A stretch of 64,000 bases of DNA from Clostridioides difficile. GTDB lineage: Bacteria; Bacillota; Clostridia; Peptostreptococcales; Peptostreptococcaceae. Below, in pieces: positions 52,917 to 61,419 of the stretch (its first letter is position 1; each line of letters starts with the position of its first letter). The stretch is taken from assembly GCA_024919175.1 (NCBI GenBank), contig CP103804.1:2604001-2668000 (forward strand). The letters are read 5' to 3'. Below the pieces are notes generated by a model. The model did not search any database. It saw only the letters and a program-made list of their open reading frames with translations, and was not told the DNA's origin. The translations under genes were made by a program, and so were the position numbers.

Positions 52917-53564
52917 ATTTTATACCTCCAAAGTTATAGATGATTTTATTAATTGAATTCTTATATTTTCTTTATACTTATTTATATTTCTACGAATACG
53001 TCTATTTACAATTTATCTAAAACGATTTCTTTATTTGTATTTTATCTTCTCAAACTAGTTTGGTGGCAAACAGATTGCAAAAATAATTTGTCACCTATTT
53101 TTTCTTTATGAAATAATACTCTTTATTTTTTATCTCTATTTTCTCCATTTCTAAAAATCCTCTTCTTTATAATCTGTTTAATACCGTACAGAAAAAATGG
53201 GGTAGAATCTTGTTTGCACCAAGTGATGATATTGATAAGTAAGTATAGTTAAATAGATTTTTTAGAGTAACCCTTTTTATTTATCTATACTTAAATGCTA
53301 TTATATTAAAAAATAATTAAAATATATTTCTAGCATTCACAGTTTTATTTTTATTAAACAGAAATTAAAGTTTGTATGAATTGTGCATTATATTTATTAT
53401 AAAAACAAAGAAAAATCAAAAATTAAATATACAAAAGTTTCAGTATGTAGTAGTTCTTTAATACTTTAGGAAAGCACCTATCCAAAGATGCTTTTCATGT
53501 TTAAGTAATTTTATGTGTAATTGTAATTTACTATCTATTTTGAGCTAAATCTGTGCACTTATTT
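52917..53564. other. Gene-poor region with relics
   Basis: Contains the decarboxylase promoter region, an inverted repeat of GGTGGCAAA type (53060-53095), a 17-codon leftward frame MEKIEIKNKEYYFIKKK (53095-53148) with only a weak ribosome site, a rightward tail ending KKWGRILFAPSDDIDK-stop (to 53241) with no start, and a weak hairpin at 53472-53496 (AAAGCA...TGCTTT). These look like remnants of lost genes. Confidence 0.5.
53060..53095. repeat. GGTGGCAAA inverted repeat (site B)
   Basis: GGTGGCAAA and, 17 bp on, TTTGTCACC: 9-bp arms with one mismatch, followed by T6. It lies about 145-180 bp before the decarboxylase start. Confidence 0.55.
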
Positions 53565-54074
53565 CTATAAGTTTGCAACAATAAGTAATCCTAAAAATAA
53601 TACCACAATAACTGTTACAATCAATGCTAATACATTGATAATTTTTATTGTCTTATTCTTAAATATTTTTGACAATAACATAAAAACAGCTATTCCTATG
53701 ATTCCTCCTAGTGTATTCCCTATCAAATCGGTTATATCACTTGCACCTATTGCAAATATATATTGAAGTGTTTCAAATGCCAAACTAGTTATAAAAATAG
53801 GTACAACCTTTTTTATAAAACTCCACTTTTCTTTTAACATACATAAATATATGCCAAATGGTACAAATACAGCTACATTTAATATAATCTCTGATATATC
53901 TACTCTATTATTAACTATAAGTGAACCAGCGAAAGGTACTAAATTTATATTTCTAAGGCTCATAGTTTCAAGTGATGAAATATCAAATTGCATCTTAAAT
54001 AGTATTATCCATGTCAAAAGAATTATGTACACTACAAACAAACCTTTTGTAATACTGTATTCTTTAGATTTCAT
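53565..54074 (-). CDS. VanZ-like family membrane protein
   Basis: A 169-residue protein with five membrane helices. Family blocks are the opening GLFVVYIILLTWIILFKM, SLRNINLVPFAGS (the NLxPF motif), EIILNVAVFVPFGIYLCML and ETLQYIFAIGASDITDLIGNTLGGIIGI (the D-x-x-D-x-x-x-N-x-x-G motif). VanZ confers low teicoplanin resistance in enterococci, and relatives in clostridia affect surface or lipopeptide susceptibility. Intact and with a clear GAGGTAAT site. The region at 48.2 kb carries a relic of its 3' end. Confidence 0.85.
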   Translation of the reverse strand: MKSKEYSITKGLFVVYIILLTWIILFKMQFDISSLETMSLRNINLVPFAGSLIVNNRVDISEIILNVAVFVPFGIYLCMLKEKWSFIKKVVPIFITSLAFETLQYIFAIGASDITDLIGNTLGGIIGIAVFMLLSKIFKNKTIKIINVLALIVTVIVVLFLGLLIVANL

Positions 54075-54334
54075 CTATTACCTCCTCATTGTCTTATTGT
54101 ATTAATTTATTAATACAATAGTATATCAATTCAATTTATCTGTCAACTGTTTCTGTTAAATTGATTTTAAGATGTGTTGAGTAATATTTTTGATAGTTGA
54201 TACATTAATGATTTTTAAAAAATAAGCATACTTTTACAGGAGTGCCTTTAGTGTATATTAATGAAACATGCAATGTAATTATAACATGTCTTATGTTTTA
54301 GTATGATAATTTTCGCTCTTTTTATTATTACAGA

Positions 54335-54505
54335 TTATGCTATAGTTTTATACATACTTGTAAGTGAATTCAAGTTCTCACACAATACCTTTAACTCTGC
54401 TTTATATTCTATATTTGCTACCTTTAATTCGTCTATTTCGTTATTATGTTTGTTTATTGTTACCTCAGGTTGTTTCAAATTCTATCTGAAAAGTTCTTCA
54501 TTCAT
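54335..54505 (-). pseudogene. Small gene stopped at codon 8
   Basis: A strong AAGGAGG site (54516-54510) sits 4 nt before an ATG at 54505 that opens MNEELFR-stop (TAG at 54482-54484). The same frame then stays open for 48 codons (NLKQPEVTINKHNNEIDELK, then VANIEYKAELKVLCENLNS) to a TAA at 54335. The protein would be an acidic coiled coil of 56 residues. The good ribosome site and open frame argue for a recently inactivated small gene. Confidence 0.5.
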
Positions 54506-54803
54506 GAAACCTCCTTATTTGTATTAAAATAAGACTTAGAAGTTATCTAAGGTTTTTACTTACATATTAAATTTTAACTTGTATAAAATTAATTACATTT
54601 CAAATATCTCCAAGTAATAAGTTTATATTAAATATAACTTAAAATTACTATATCGAATATATTTTATATCTAACCTTAATTTTTTGTCTAATTTTTTGAA
54701 TGATTTATTTCAACTTTATTACAGATTAAAAAACTGTATTGTTGTTAATGTATTATCGTAGTATTCTAAATTTATATGAAACTTTAAAATTGTGAGGTTA
54801 TAT

Positions 54804-54983
54804 ATGAAATTTTTAATGGTGTTTTTAGCATATTTTTTAATGTATATTTTACTGGTACGTATTGGAAAAAGAATTAATAAGGTATATCCATACAAAAATC
54901 ATATTTTTACATGGATGATTTTAATTTTATTAGCATTCTACATAGTTACTAATATTGCTGGTTTTCTAAAATCACTTCTTTAG
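54804..54983 (+). CDS. Small two-helix membrane protein, paralogue of the one at 48.4 kb
   Basis: A 59-residue ORF starting MKFLMVFLAYFLMYILLV, with a basic turn (GKRINKVYPYKNH) and a second helix FTWMILILLAFYIV. The GTG at 54792 is in frame, but GAGG before ATG 54804 favours the shorter form. It is clearly homologous to the protein at 48395-48574, including length, turn and second helix. It lies rightward, about 730 bp beyond the divergent VanZ-like gene. Function unknown. Confidence 0.7.
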   Translation: MKFLMVFLAYFLMYILLVRIGKRINKVYPYKNHIFTWMILILLAFYIVTNIAGFLKSLL

Positions 54984-55108
54984 ACTATTGGTTTTAAACT
55001 ACTAAATAAAATTCATTTTATGTAATATATATATTTAAAAAGTTTTTATAAAATCTAAATATTACTATATGATTAAAAATTGTTTTAAAATAATATGGAG
55101 GTGTTAAT

Positions 55109-55711
55109 ATGAAAGTATGTATTCTTATGGGAAGCCCTAAGAAAAATGGTAATACTGCTTCTATTTTAGAACCATTTATAGAAGAACTAGAAAGCTATAA
55201 TGCAAATCTTGAAATGTTATGGTTATATGATTATCAAATAGAACCTTGTATTGCCTGTAAAAAATGCCAGAAAAATGTATCTTCTTTTGGATGTTGTCAT
55301 CAAGATGATGTTCATAAAATTTTCGAAAAGGTTCTTATGTGTGATTTAATTATTCTTGCAACTCCAATTTATTCTTGGTATTGCACTTCTCCAATGAAAG
55401 CATTGCTTGATAGATTGGTATATGGTATGAATAAATATTATGGTGATGAAAAAGGGCCTGCACTATGGTCAGGAAAGTCAGTAGCACTTATTACAACTTG
55501 TGGATACAAACCTGAAAAGGGAGCTGATATCTGGGAAGATGGTATAAAGCGCTATTGCAAACATTCACAGTTAAAATATATAGGAATGCTTGTTGAACGT
55601 GATTTAGGTAAACCTAATTTTATGGATACAGAAAAAGAAGAACACTCTCGTCAATTTGCAAAACAAATTTATGATATTTTAGATAATTCATTTAAAGCAG
55701 ATAACTGTTAA
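55109..55711 (+). CDS. Flavodoxin-fold NAD(P)H-dependent FMN reductase-like protein
   Basis: A 200-residue protein of the NADPH-dependent FMN reductase / iron-sulfur flavoprotein group. FMN phosphate is bound by MGSPKKNGNTASIL (about 8-21). LIILATPIYSWYCTSPMKALLDRLVYG is the flavin-ring region. The segment IACKKCQKNVSSFGCCHQDD has the Cys spacing (CxxCx7-8C) seen in family members that hold a 4Fe-4S cluster or redox thiols. ATG at 55109 follows TGGAGG. Monocistronic, ending at a bidirectional terminator. Confidence 0.87.
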   Translation: MKVCILMGSPKKNGNTASILEPFIEELESYNANLEMLWLYDYQIEPCIACKKCQKNVSSFGCCHQDDVHKIFEKVLMCDLIILATPIYSWYCTSPMKALLDRLVYGMNKYYGDEKGPALWSGKSVALITTCGYKPEKGADIWEDGIKRYCKHSQLKYIGMLVERDLGKPNFMDTEKEEHSRQFAKQIYDILDNSFKADNC

Positions 55712-55748
55712 GTACATAATGCCACATGCAAAGTATTGATAACATAAG

Positions 55749-55785
55749 TAGAGCTTATAATAATTTTTAAATTATATAAGCTCTA
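55749..55785. terminator. Bidirectional terminator
   Basis: Near-perfect stem with TAGAGCTTATA / TATAAGCTCTA ends and an AT-rich loop, between the rightward reductase and the leftward Cwp gene. T-rich on both flanks. Confidence 0.8.
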
Positions 55786-55798
55786 TTTTCATATGTTT

Positions 55799-57544
55799 TT
55801 ATTCTCCAAGTGATATATTATTTATGCCATTGTTTTTAACTTCAACAATTGGTTGCCCATTTCCCAAGATATAATCTTTAGACCAACCTTCTGGTAATTT
55901 ATTCAGACCATTTCCAGTCAACTTCAAGTGTAAATTTGATGGTTCTTTCTTCAAGTTTAATTTAAATATACCATCAAAGTTATTTTTGCCATCCTTTCCA
56001 AATAAACTTATATTGCCACTTATATTTGTAGCTGTTACATCTACAATTCCACTGTTTCCTCTAAACTTTATCTCAGATGATATAGTTTCGGCTGTTACGC
56101 CTGAAATCCCACTATTAGTGTTTATATTAAAAGGATATGTTACACTGTTGTCGATAATTTTCGCAATTCCATTATTGACATCAACTGTAGCCCCTCCTTT
56201 GATATTATAAGTTTCTACTGAGCCGCTTCCAACATCTACTTTAAAATTAGAATACACTTTATCAGGAATTCCAATCTTTATCACGTTTACTCTCTTGTCT
56301 TTATTTGCACTTATCATATTATCGCCATTCATATCTTCCAAAGAGCTATCTTTCTTCTCTATTGTTTTCTTGGCACTTACAACCAACTTTCCATTTTTTT
56401 CATTATTAGAAGAAGTCTCTTTATTCACAGAAAAAGTACAATTTTTTTCATTAGTTACACTTACATAATCAAACTCAAATTTATCAGTATTCGTCTTTTC
56501 AACAACTACACCTAAATTATCAGTTTCTATAGATACCTCAGAAACTTCATTTCCTTCAATTGAAGTTAAGTGTTTTACAATATTTGGAGTTATATTCATA
56601 TCATTATATTCCACCATATCTAAACATTGTTTATATATATTAGCATCAATTCCTCCAACTTTTGTTATACTTTTAGCTCCTTTTAAAATACTTTTATTAC
56701 TTCCATCAGCAACTAAAACAATTGGCTTTTCTTTTGCTAGAGGAGATAGTGTTAATGCATCTACTAATTGATATCCTTTTGTTATGTAAAAGTCTTTTGA
56801 TTCATTATAAAATTTTTCTATTACCTTTTTATTGGTTTCAAATCTATCATTTCCACCAATTCTAGTTGCATTAGTTTCCCTTACCAAATCTTCATTTATT
56901 GCAGATTTGCCACCTATAGCATAAACATTTAATCCTTCAATCTTAAATGGAATTGATTTACCATCTGTAAGTATTATAGCTCCTTTGTTTTTTGCAGTTA
57001 CAGGTGCTATGCTCATAGCATCAGCCTCTCCTACAAATCCATTTGTCAACATGACATCTTTTACCTTACTAACTTCATTTATTTTTTTTGCTACATTGTA
57101 ACTAGTTTCAATTCTATTATTTCCATTTATTCTTTCTACTTCAATACCTTTTCTTTTTATATCTTTTTCCACTGAACTTTCAATGGTGTTATATCCACCA
57201 ATTATGTACACTTTTTTTACAACATTCAAATTCTTAGTATCTAACCTATTTGAAGTAGCTTTTGGTATTTCATTCTTTTTAGTCAAAAGTATTGGCGCGT
57301 TAATAGCCCCAGCTAGCCCACTTGATGAAAGTCCATCAGATAAACTTTTATCCCCATTAACTAATATTACTGTGTCATAAGTCTGTTTATCTGCTATAAG
57401 CCCTGCTGTTTCATATCTATCAGTTCCTATTATAGAGTCCTCTTTAAATTGTGCACTTGCAGTTAAAGTATTAAAAAGACATAGAGTCAAAGTCAAAGTT
57501 GATATACCTATTTTTTTACTGAATTTTTTGAATATTTTATTCAT
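55799..57544 (-). CDS. cwp23: Cell-wall protein with three CWB2 repeats (Cwp family)
   Basis: A 581-residue surface protein. A signal peptide (about 1-32, ends LTASA) is followed by three CWB2 (PF04122) repeats at about 38-125, 135-215 and 220-310; each has the pattern GxDRYETxxxIA / NGNNRIETSYNVAKKI / GGNDRFETNKKVI. These anchor the protein to the PSII polymer in C. difficile. The C-terminal 270 residues are unrecognised: a Lys/Asn-rich linker, then a beta-rich region (VSGSVETYNIKG, GISGVTAETIS, IVDVTATNISGNISLFG) that could be a right-handed beta structure. I believe it is the gene named cwp23 in strain 630; the symbol is tentative. Confidence 0.85.
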   Translation of the reverse strand: MNKIFKKFSKKIGISTLTLTLCLFNTLTASAQFKEDSIIGTDRYETAGLIADKQTYDTVILVNGDKSLSDGLSSSGLAGAINAPILLTKKNEIPKATSNRLDTKNLNVVKKVYIIGGYNTIESSVEKDIKRKGIEVERINGNNRIETSYNVAKKINEVSKVKDVMLTNGFVGEADAMSIAPVTAKNKGAIILTDGKSIPFKIEGLNVYAIGGKSAINEDLVRETNATRIGGNDRFETNKKVIEKFYNESKDFYITKGYQLVDALTLSPLAKEKPIVLVADGSNKSILKGAKSITKVGGIDANIYKQCLDMVEYNDMNITPNIVKHLTSIEGNEVSEVSIETDNLGVVVEKTNTDKFEFDYVSVTNEKNCTFSVNKETSSNNEKNGKLVVSAKKTIEKKDSSLEDMNGDNMISANKDKRVNVIKIGIPDKVYSNFKVDVGSGSVETYNIKGGATVDVNNGIAKIIDNSVTYPFNINTNSGISGVTAETISSEIKFRGNSGIVDVTATNISGNISLFGKDGKNNFDGIFKLNLKKEPSNLHLKLTGNGLNKLPEGWSKDYILGNGQPIVEVKNNGINNISLGE

Positions 57545-57672
57545 AATCCCTACTATTTCTCCCCTCTTATAATTAATTATTTTTTAATCTTTATAAATTT
57601 ACCTCTTTACTTACAAAGTATAGCATAATTTTATAATTAAATATCTATTCTCCTAAAATTATTTAACATAAA

Positions 57673-57731
57673 AAGCTGTATTTCTATTTATTAATTGTTT
57701 AACTATTAATTAATAAATAGAAATACAGCTT
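57673..57731 (-). terminator. Long perfect hairpin terminator
   Basis: Arms of 24 bp (57673-57696 and 57708-57731, AAGCTGTATTTC...GAAATACAGCTT) around an 11-nt loop, with a run of T4-5 on the minus strand, behind the leftward methyltransferase-like gene. Confidence 0.75.
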
Positions 57732-57792
57732 AAAAAATTCGGTTTTTTTACCAAGGTTATTACACCTAATTAATAAACTATAAATTTACATT

Positions 57793-58476
57793 CTACCAAA
57801 TGTAAGGTATGATACGATATTTCGTTTTTTGACAATATTCCTTATACCCTTCAAGTTCAGCATTAAGTAGCTTTTCTTCATCTAATGTACGAAACACAAC
57901 TATTACACATAAAAAAATTGCAGCAATCATCCCCCAGTATGAATTTAGTGCTAGAGGTGTAAAAAGTATAATTAATATAGCACCTAGATACATAGGATGT
58001 CGAACAACTGAATACGGCCCATTAGTAATCACCTTTTGATTACTCATAACAGTTATAACTTTTGATGTGTAAGAGTTATAGCGAAAAACAAAAAATACAA
58101 TTATAAATCCAGTTAAAATAAGTAAATCTGATATTATTATTAAAATAAGCGGAATACCAGACCAACCAAAGCGATTATCTAGAGCTGATACACCCAACAA
58201 TCCAAATAAAAAAAGAAATCCAGCGATACTCTGACCAAGTATTTGTTGTGGACGAGTTTCTTTTGATTTGATGCGACGCTCTAGCAATACTGAATCATTA
58301 ATCATTAGATAGATTGTAATTATACAAGTTGGAATGCAGAATACAGTCAGGAACATCCACCCTTGCCAAAAATCCATTGTACCAGTTAAGCCAAAAATTA
58401 AGCATGCCAAAACTAATATAAAGACAATAACTGATACACTTGCTAAAATGTATAAAGATTTTATCTTTTCTTGCAT
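57793..58476 (-). CDS. Isoprenylcysteine carboxyl methyltransferase-like membrane protein
   Basis: A 227-residue protein with five or six membrane helices and a C-terminal methyltransferase region typical of the ICMT/PEMT group: TNGPYSVVRHPMYLGAIL (the R-H-P-x-Y motif that binds SAM), then RTLDEEKLLNAELEGYKEYCQKTKYRIIPYIW (the EE-x-x-L and Y-x-x-Y motifs). Bacterial members methylate lipids or unknown small substrates; no prenylated protein is expected. Monocistronic. An inverted repeat of the GGTGGCAAA type lies 125-175 bp upstream. Confidence 0.87.
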   Translation of the reverse strand: MQEKIKSLYILASVSVIVFILVLACLIFGLTGTMDFWQGWMFLTVFCIPTCIITIYLMINDSVLLERRIKSKETRPQQILGQSIAGFLFLFGLLGVSALDNRFGWSGIPLILIIISDLLILTGFIIVFFVFRYNSYTSKVITVMSNQKVITNGPYSVVRHPMYLGAILIILFTPLALNSYWGMIAAIFLCVIVVFRTLDEEKLLNAELEGYKEYCQKTKYRIIPYIW

Positions 58477-58604
58477 TTAAAACCTCCAGTACAGCTTTTT
58501 CCTATAAAATCAATGCAATATATGTGAGATAAGTATAAAAAATAATTACAATCTAATAAAAATTAGTTTACTTAAATTTTTAAATATACTATAAAATTAT
58601 TTGC

Positions 58605-58646
58605 CACCATTATTTGTTTTTGTGGCGATATGGTGGCAAATATAAT
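58605..58646. repeat. GGTGGCAAA inverted repeat (site C)
   Basis: TTTGCCACCA and TGGTGGCAAA, perfect 10-bp arms about 22 bp apart, in the gap between two leftward genes and 130-170 bp ahead of the methyltransferase-like gene. GTGGCGA inside adds a partial third copy. Confidence 0.6.
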
Positions 58647-58716
58647 TTTTGTCCCATTTTTTAGAAAATAATTGTATTAGAATATTTCCATTGTATGATT
58701 TTATATTTTTCAATAT

Positions 58717-59607
58717 TTATACAGCTTTTATCATCATCTTGCCACCATCAAATACATACTCTACCATAGCATGTTCATATAAATATGTTATATAAGAACG
58801 TATTGTGCTCCCAACTAGAACATATTGATTAGCATCTAATTTAACATTATAAACATCACACATTTTTTCAATAACTTCATCAATCATAATTGGTTCACAA
58901 CAAACTGTCTTAATATTAGATATTATTTCTTCCATCTTTTTCTTATTGACATCAATTAATTCCTGTATACTTGTAGTCTTTACAGAATGACTAGGAACAA
59001 AAAAATCTGCATCAAGAGTTTTCATTTTTTCTAACGTTTTAAATTGTGAATCTATATCCAACAAAAAGAAGAAATGGTATTTACTAATTATATTTTCTGG
59101 TGTAAGACTATCTGCAACAAACAAAACATTATCTGGAGTTCTAACACCAATCATTTCAAAATAATGGCCAGGAAGAGAAATCGCTTCAAGTTCTGTATCT
59201 ACGATTTTTCCATTCGAAGGTATAATATAATCAACTTCACTCTCTTTTGCTAATAAAAATTTATTTTTTAATGCTTTGCTTGGATATCCTCCATACAAAA
59301 ATGCTGATTCTAATATAGGATTTTCTGTAAAATATCCTTCCATTTTAGTTGTGGCAATTTTACATTTCGTCTGATTTTTCAAATATGCATTCCCTCCTAT
59401 GTGGTCTGCATTTGAATGAGTGTTTATTATTAGTTTAGGATTTAAATCATGCTCCTCTAATAATCTAAGAACTTGTCTAGCTGTATCTTTGTTATTTCCA
59501 CTGTCAATTAAAATTGCATTATTTCCATCTACATAGACACCTACTATTGTAGGAAGTGGGATATAATATGTATTTCCTTTTACATGCTCTAAAGTAAGTT
59601 TAGCCAT
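58717..59607 (-). CDS. Metallo-beta-lactamase-fold hydrolase
   Basis: A 296-residue MBL-fold protein. The first metal motif reads THSNADHIGGN (about residue 65), so the second His of the usual HxHxDH is Asn; the following Asp and His remain. LPGHYFEMIGV and FVADSLTPENI give the third and fourth metal regions and PSHSVKT the last. A C-terminal helical domain of about 80 residues may be a winged-helix-like tail (ISNIKTVCCEPIMIDEVIE ... STIRSYITYL). Substrate unknown. ATG 59607 is chosen for GGGAGG 7 nt upstream. Confidence 0.87.
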   Translation of the reverse strand: MAKLTLEHVKGNTYYIPLPTIVGVYVDGNNAILIDSGNNKDTARQVLRLLEEHDLNPKLIINTHSNADHIGGNAYLKNQTKCKIATTKMEGYFTENPILESAFLYGGYPSKALKNKFLLAKESEVDYIIPSNGKIVDTELEAISLPGHYFEMIGVRTPDNVLFVADSLTPENIISKYHFFFLLDIDSQFKTLEKMKTLDADFFVPSHSVKTTSIQELIDVNKKKMEEIISNIKTVCCEPIMIDEVIEKMCDVYNVKLDANQYVLVGSTIRSYITYLYEHAMVEYVFDGGKMMIKAV

Positions 59608-59710
59608 TTTATAACCTCCCATTAAATTTATTTTTAATTATAGCATTAATTTTCAGAAAATTCCAATCAAATTATTTTTATAATATGTTTTTATTTTTTT
59701 TATTAAAAAT

Positions 59711-59740
59711 TGGAAAAACTATATAATATATATTATAATC
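59711..59740 (+). promoter_or_regulatory. Promoter of the yitT-like gene
   Basis: TTGGAA (59711-59716), an 18-nt spacer and TATAAT, about 20 bp before the AAGGAG ribosome site. Confidence 0.5.
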
Positions 59741-59761
59741 TATATATAAGGAGTGATGTTA

Positions 59762-60616
59762 TTGAAAAAAGATAGAATAACTTTTTCAGAAATTTTAATA
59801 TTAATTGTAGGCTGTATATTAATGGCAATTTCTCTTAACATGTTTTTTAATCCACATGCAATTGCTGCTGGTGGTATAACAGGTCTTGGAGTTGTTTTTA
59901 ATTCATTATTTGGTGTACAACTTTGGATTGTCAATTTACTTTTAAATATACCTCTATTCATATTTGCTTACAGAATACTTTCAAAAAAAGATTGCTTTAA
60001 AACAGTCTTAGGAATAATTTTTCTTACTATAGCACTTAAAGTTACTGCAAATATGGCTACACTAGATATTACAAATGATATGTACCTTGCAATTATATCT
60101 GGTTCTATTTTAATGGGAGTTGGTCAAGGCCTTATTTTTAGAATAAATGGCTCTACAGGTGGAACCGATTTGATGGCACTCCTATTAAATAAATATTTCC
60201 CTACACTTAGTATTCCTGTTTTGATGGGTATTGTTGACTGTGTTGTAGTTGTACTATCAGGAATAGTAAATAAACAAGTTGAGATTGCACTTTATTCAAC
60301 TGTAGCACTATACATTTTAGTAAAAATTAGTGACTTGCTTATTGAAGGATTTAATTATTCAAAATCATTTACTATTATATCTGACCTTTCAACAGACATA
60401 AGTAAAAGAATAATGGAAGATTTAGATAGAGGCGCAACTATTCTAAAAGGCGAAGGTGCTTATACTGGAGAAAATAAAAATGTACTTTTGGTTGTAGTTG
60501 AGAAAAAAGAAGTTGTTGAACTAAAAAAATTAGTGAAAAGTGTCGACCCTAATGCATTTATAATAATTACAGATATACATGAAGCTTTAGGAAATGGATT
60601 TAAGAAGATAGAATAA
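59762..60616 (+). CDS. YitT family membrane protein (DUF161 with DUF2179)
   Basis: A 284-residue protein with about five membrane helices (the first GCILMAISLNMFFNPHAIAAGGITGLG is the family signature, with GSTGGTDLMALL in the fourth), then a cytoplasmic DUF2179 domain (about 220-284; DLDRGATILKGEGAYTGENKNVLLVVV and DPNAFIIITDIHEALGNGF). Function is unproven; members are widespread and some are linked to ion or amino-acid transport. The TTG at 59762 is preferred as start because AAGGAG lies 8 nt before it; the ATG at 59756 is only 2 nt away. Confidence 0.88.
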   Translation: MKKDRITFSEILILIVGCILMAISLNMFFNPHAIAAGGITGLGVVFNSLFGVQLWIVNLLLNIPLFIFAYRILSKKDCFKTVLGIIFLTIALKVTANMATLDITNDMYLAIISGSILMGVGQGLIFRINGSTGGTDLMALLLNKYFPTLSIPVLMGIVDCVVVVLSGIVNKQVEIALYSTVALYILVKISDLLIEGFNYSKSFTIISDLSTDISKRIMEDLDRGATILKGEGAYTGENKNVLLVVVEKKEVVELKKLVKSVDPNAFIIITDIHEALGNGFKKIE

Positions 60617-60628
60617 TCACAAAAACAA

Positions 60629-60700
60629 ATAGCAAGCATAAATTTCAGATATAAAAAACTTATATTTTTATACTTGAAAATTGTGCTTGCTGTTTTTCAT
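60629..60700 (+). terminator. Intrinsic terminator after yitT
   Basis: AGCAAGCATAAATTTCA pairs with TTGAAAATTGTGCTTGCT (60629 to 60695) with an inner ATATAA/TTATAT stem, followed by T5. Confidence 0.75.
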
Positions 60701-60751
60701 ACAATAAACAATCAAAAAAACACATCACTTAGATTTAATTTTAAATTTATC

Positions 60752-61087
60752 TCAAAATTTCTTTTTTATCTTGCTATCAATGATAGATATAGGAATTACC
60801 ATGCTGGCCATACTGATTAAAAGATTAATCAAGCTTAAATATTCAGGTCTAATTTTTATAAAAATTTTGTTCAAAGATACGATAATTGCTAAAAACACGC
60901 CTATAATAATCCATATATTTGCTCCATAGCTATGTGCATATTCCCAAGCTTTTTGAGATTTCATTGATTGATTAGTTCTGTATCCATGAAATTTATTTAT
61001 ATCTTTTGGAGCCCTATACTTATATAAAAAACCCATTAAAATAATAATTGATGGTATTATCATATCAATAATCCAAAATATATCCAT
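60752..61087 (-). CDS. SdpI/YhfL-like membrane protein
   Basis: A 111-residue protein with three membrane helices (about 4-22, 54-74 and 82-102). The SdpI-family motif is clear: GYRTNQSMKSQKAWEYAHSYGANIW (about residues 35-58). SdpI in Bacillus subtilis is the immunity and signalling protein against the SdpC toxin. Short proteins with this motif are common and most have no known toxin partner; none is adjacent here. Start ATG 61087, with GGGAG 8 nt upstream. Confidence 0.82.
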   Translation of the reverse strand: MDIFWIIDMIIPSIIILMGFLYKYRAPKDINKFHGYRTNQSMKSQKAWEYAHSYGANIWIIIGVFLAIIVSLNKIFIKIRPEYLSLINLLISMASMVIPISIIDSKIKKKF

Positions 61088-61419
61088 TATAATTATCTCC
61101 CAACTTTATATAAATTTCTATACATATAATCTTATCTACAAACAAACTAGAAGTTTTTATAATTATTATTCTCCATTGTATCATTTATTAAATTTTTTAA
61201 CAATTAATCGAAATATAAATTTAAGCATATATGCAATTATCAATTACAAAGTGTTTTAAAATTACACAAGAACCATATTTATAGATTATAAGATATTTAT
61301 ATAATAAATGATTCATAAATATAGCCAAACTGGTCTAAATATGTATATAATAAAAATAATATGCTGATTATATTTAACACTATCAATAAAACTAAAAATA
61401 TTAAAAAGGAGAACTTAAA
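61088..61419. other. Divergent intergenic region
   Basis: About 330 bases between the leftward SdpI-like gene and the rightward terD pair. Apart from AAAAGGAG before the terD start I find no clear promoter or hairpin. Confidence 0.4.

Noticed and set aside
54303..54527. 74-codon rightward hydrophobic frame
   Set aside because: No ribosome site; the opposite strand carries AAGGAGG-ATG and a coding-like frame, so this is the shadow of the broken small gene.
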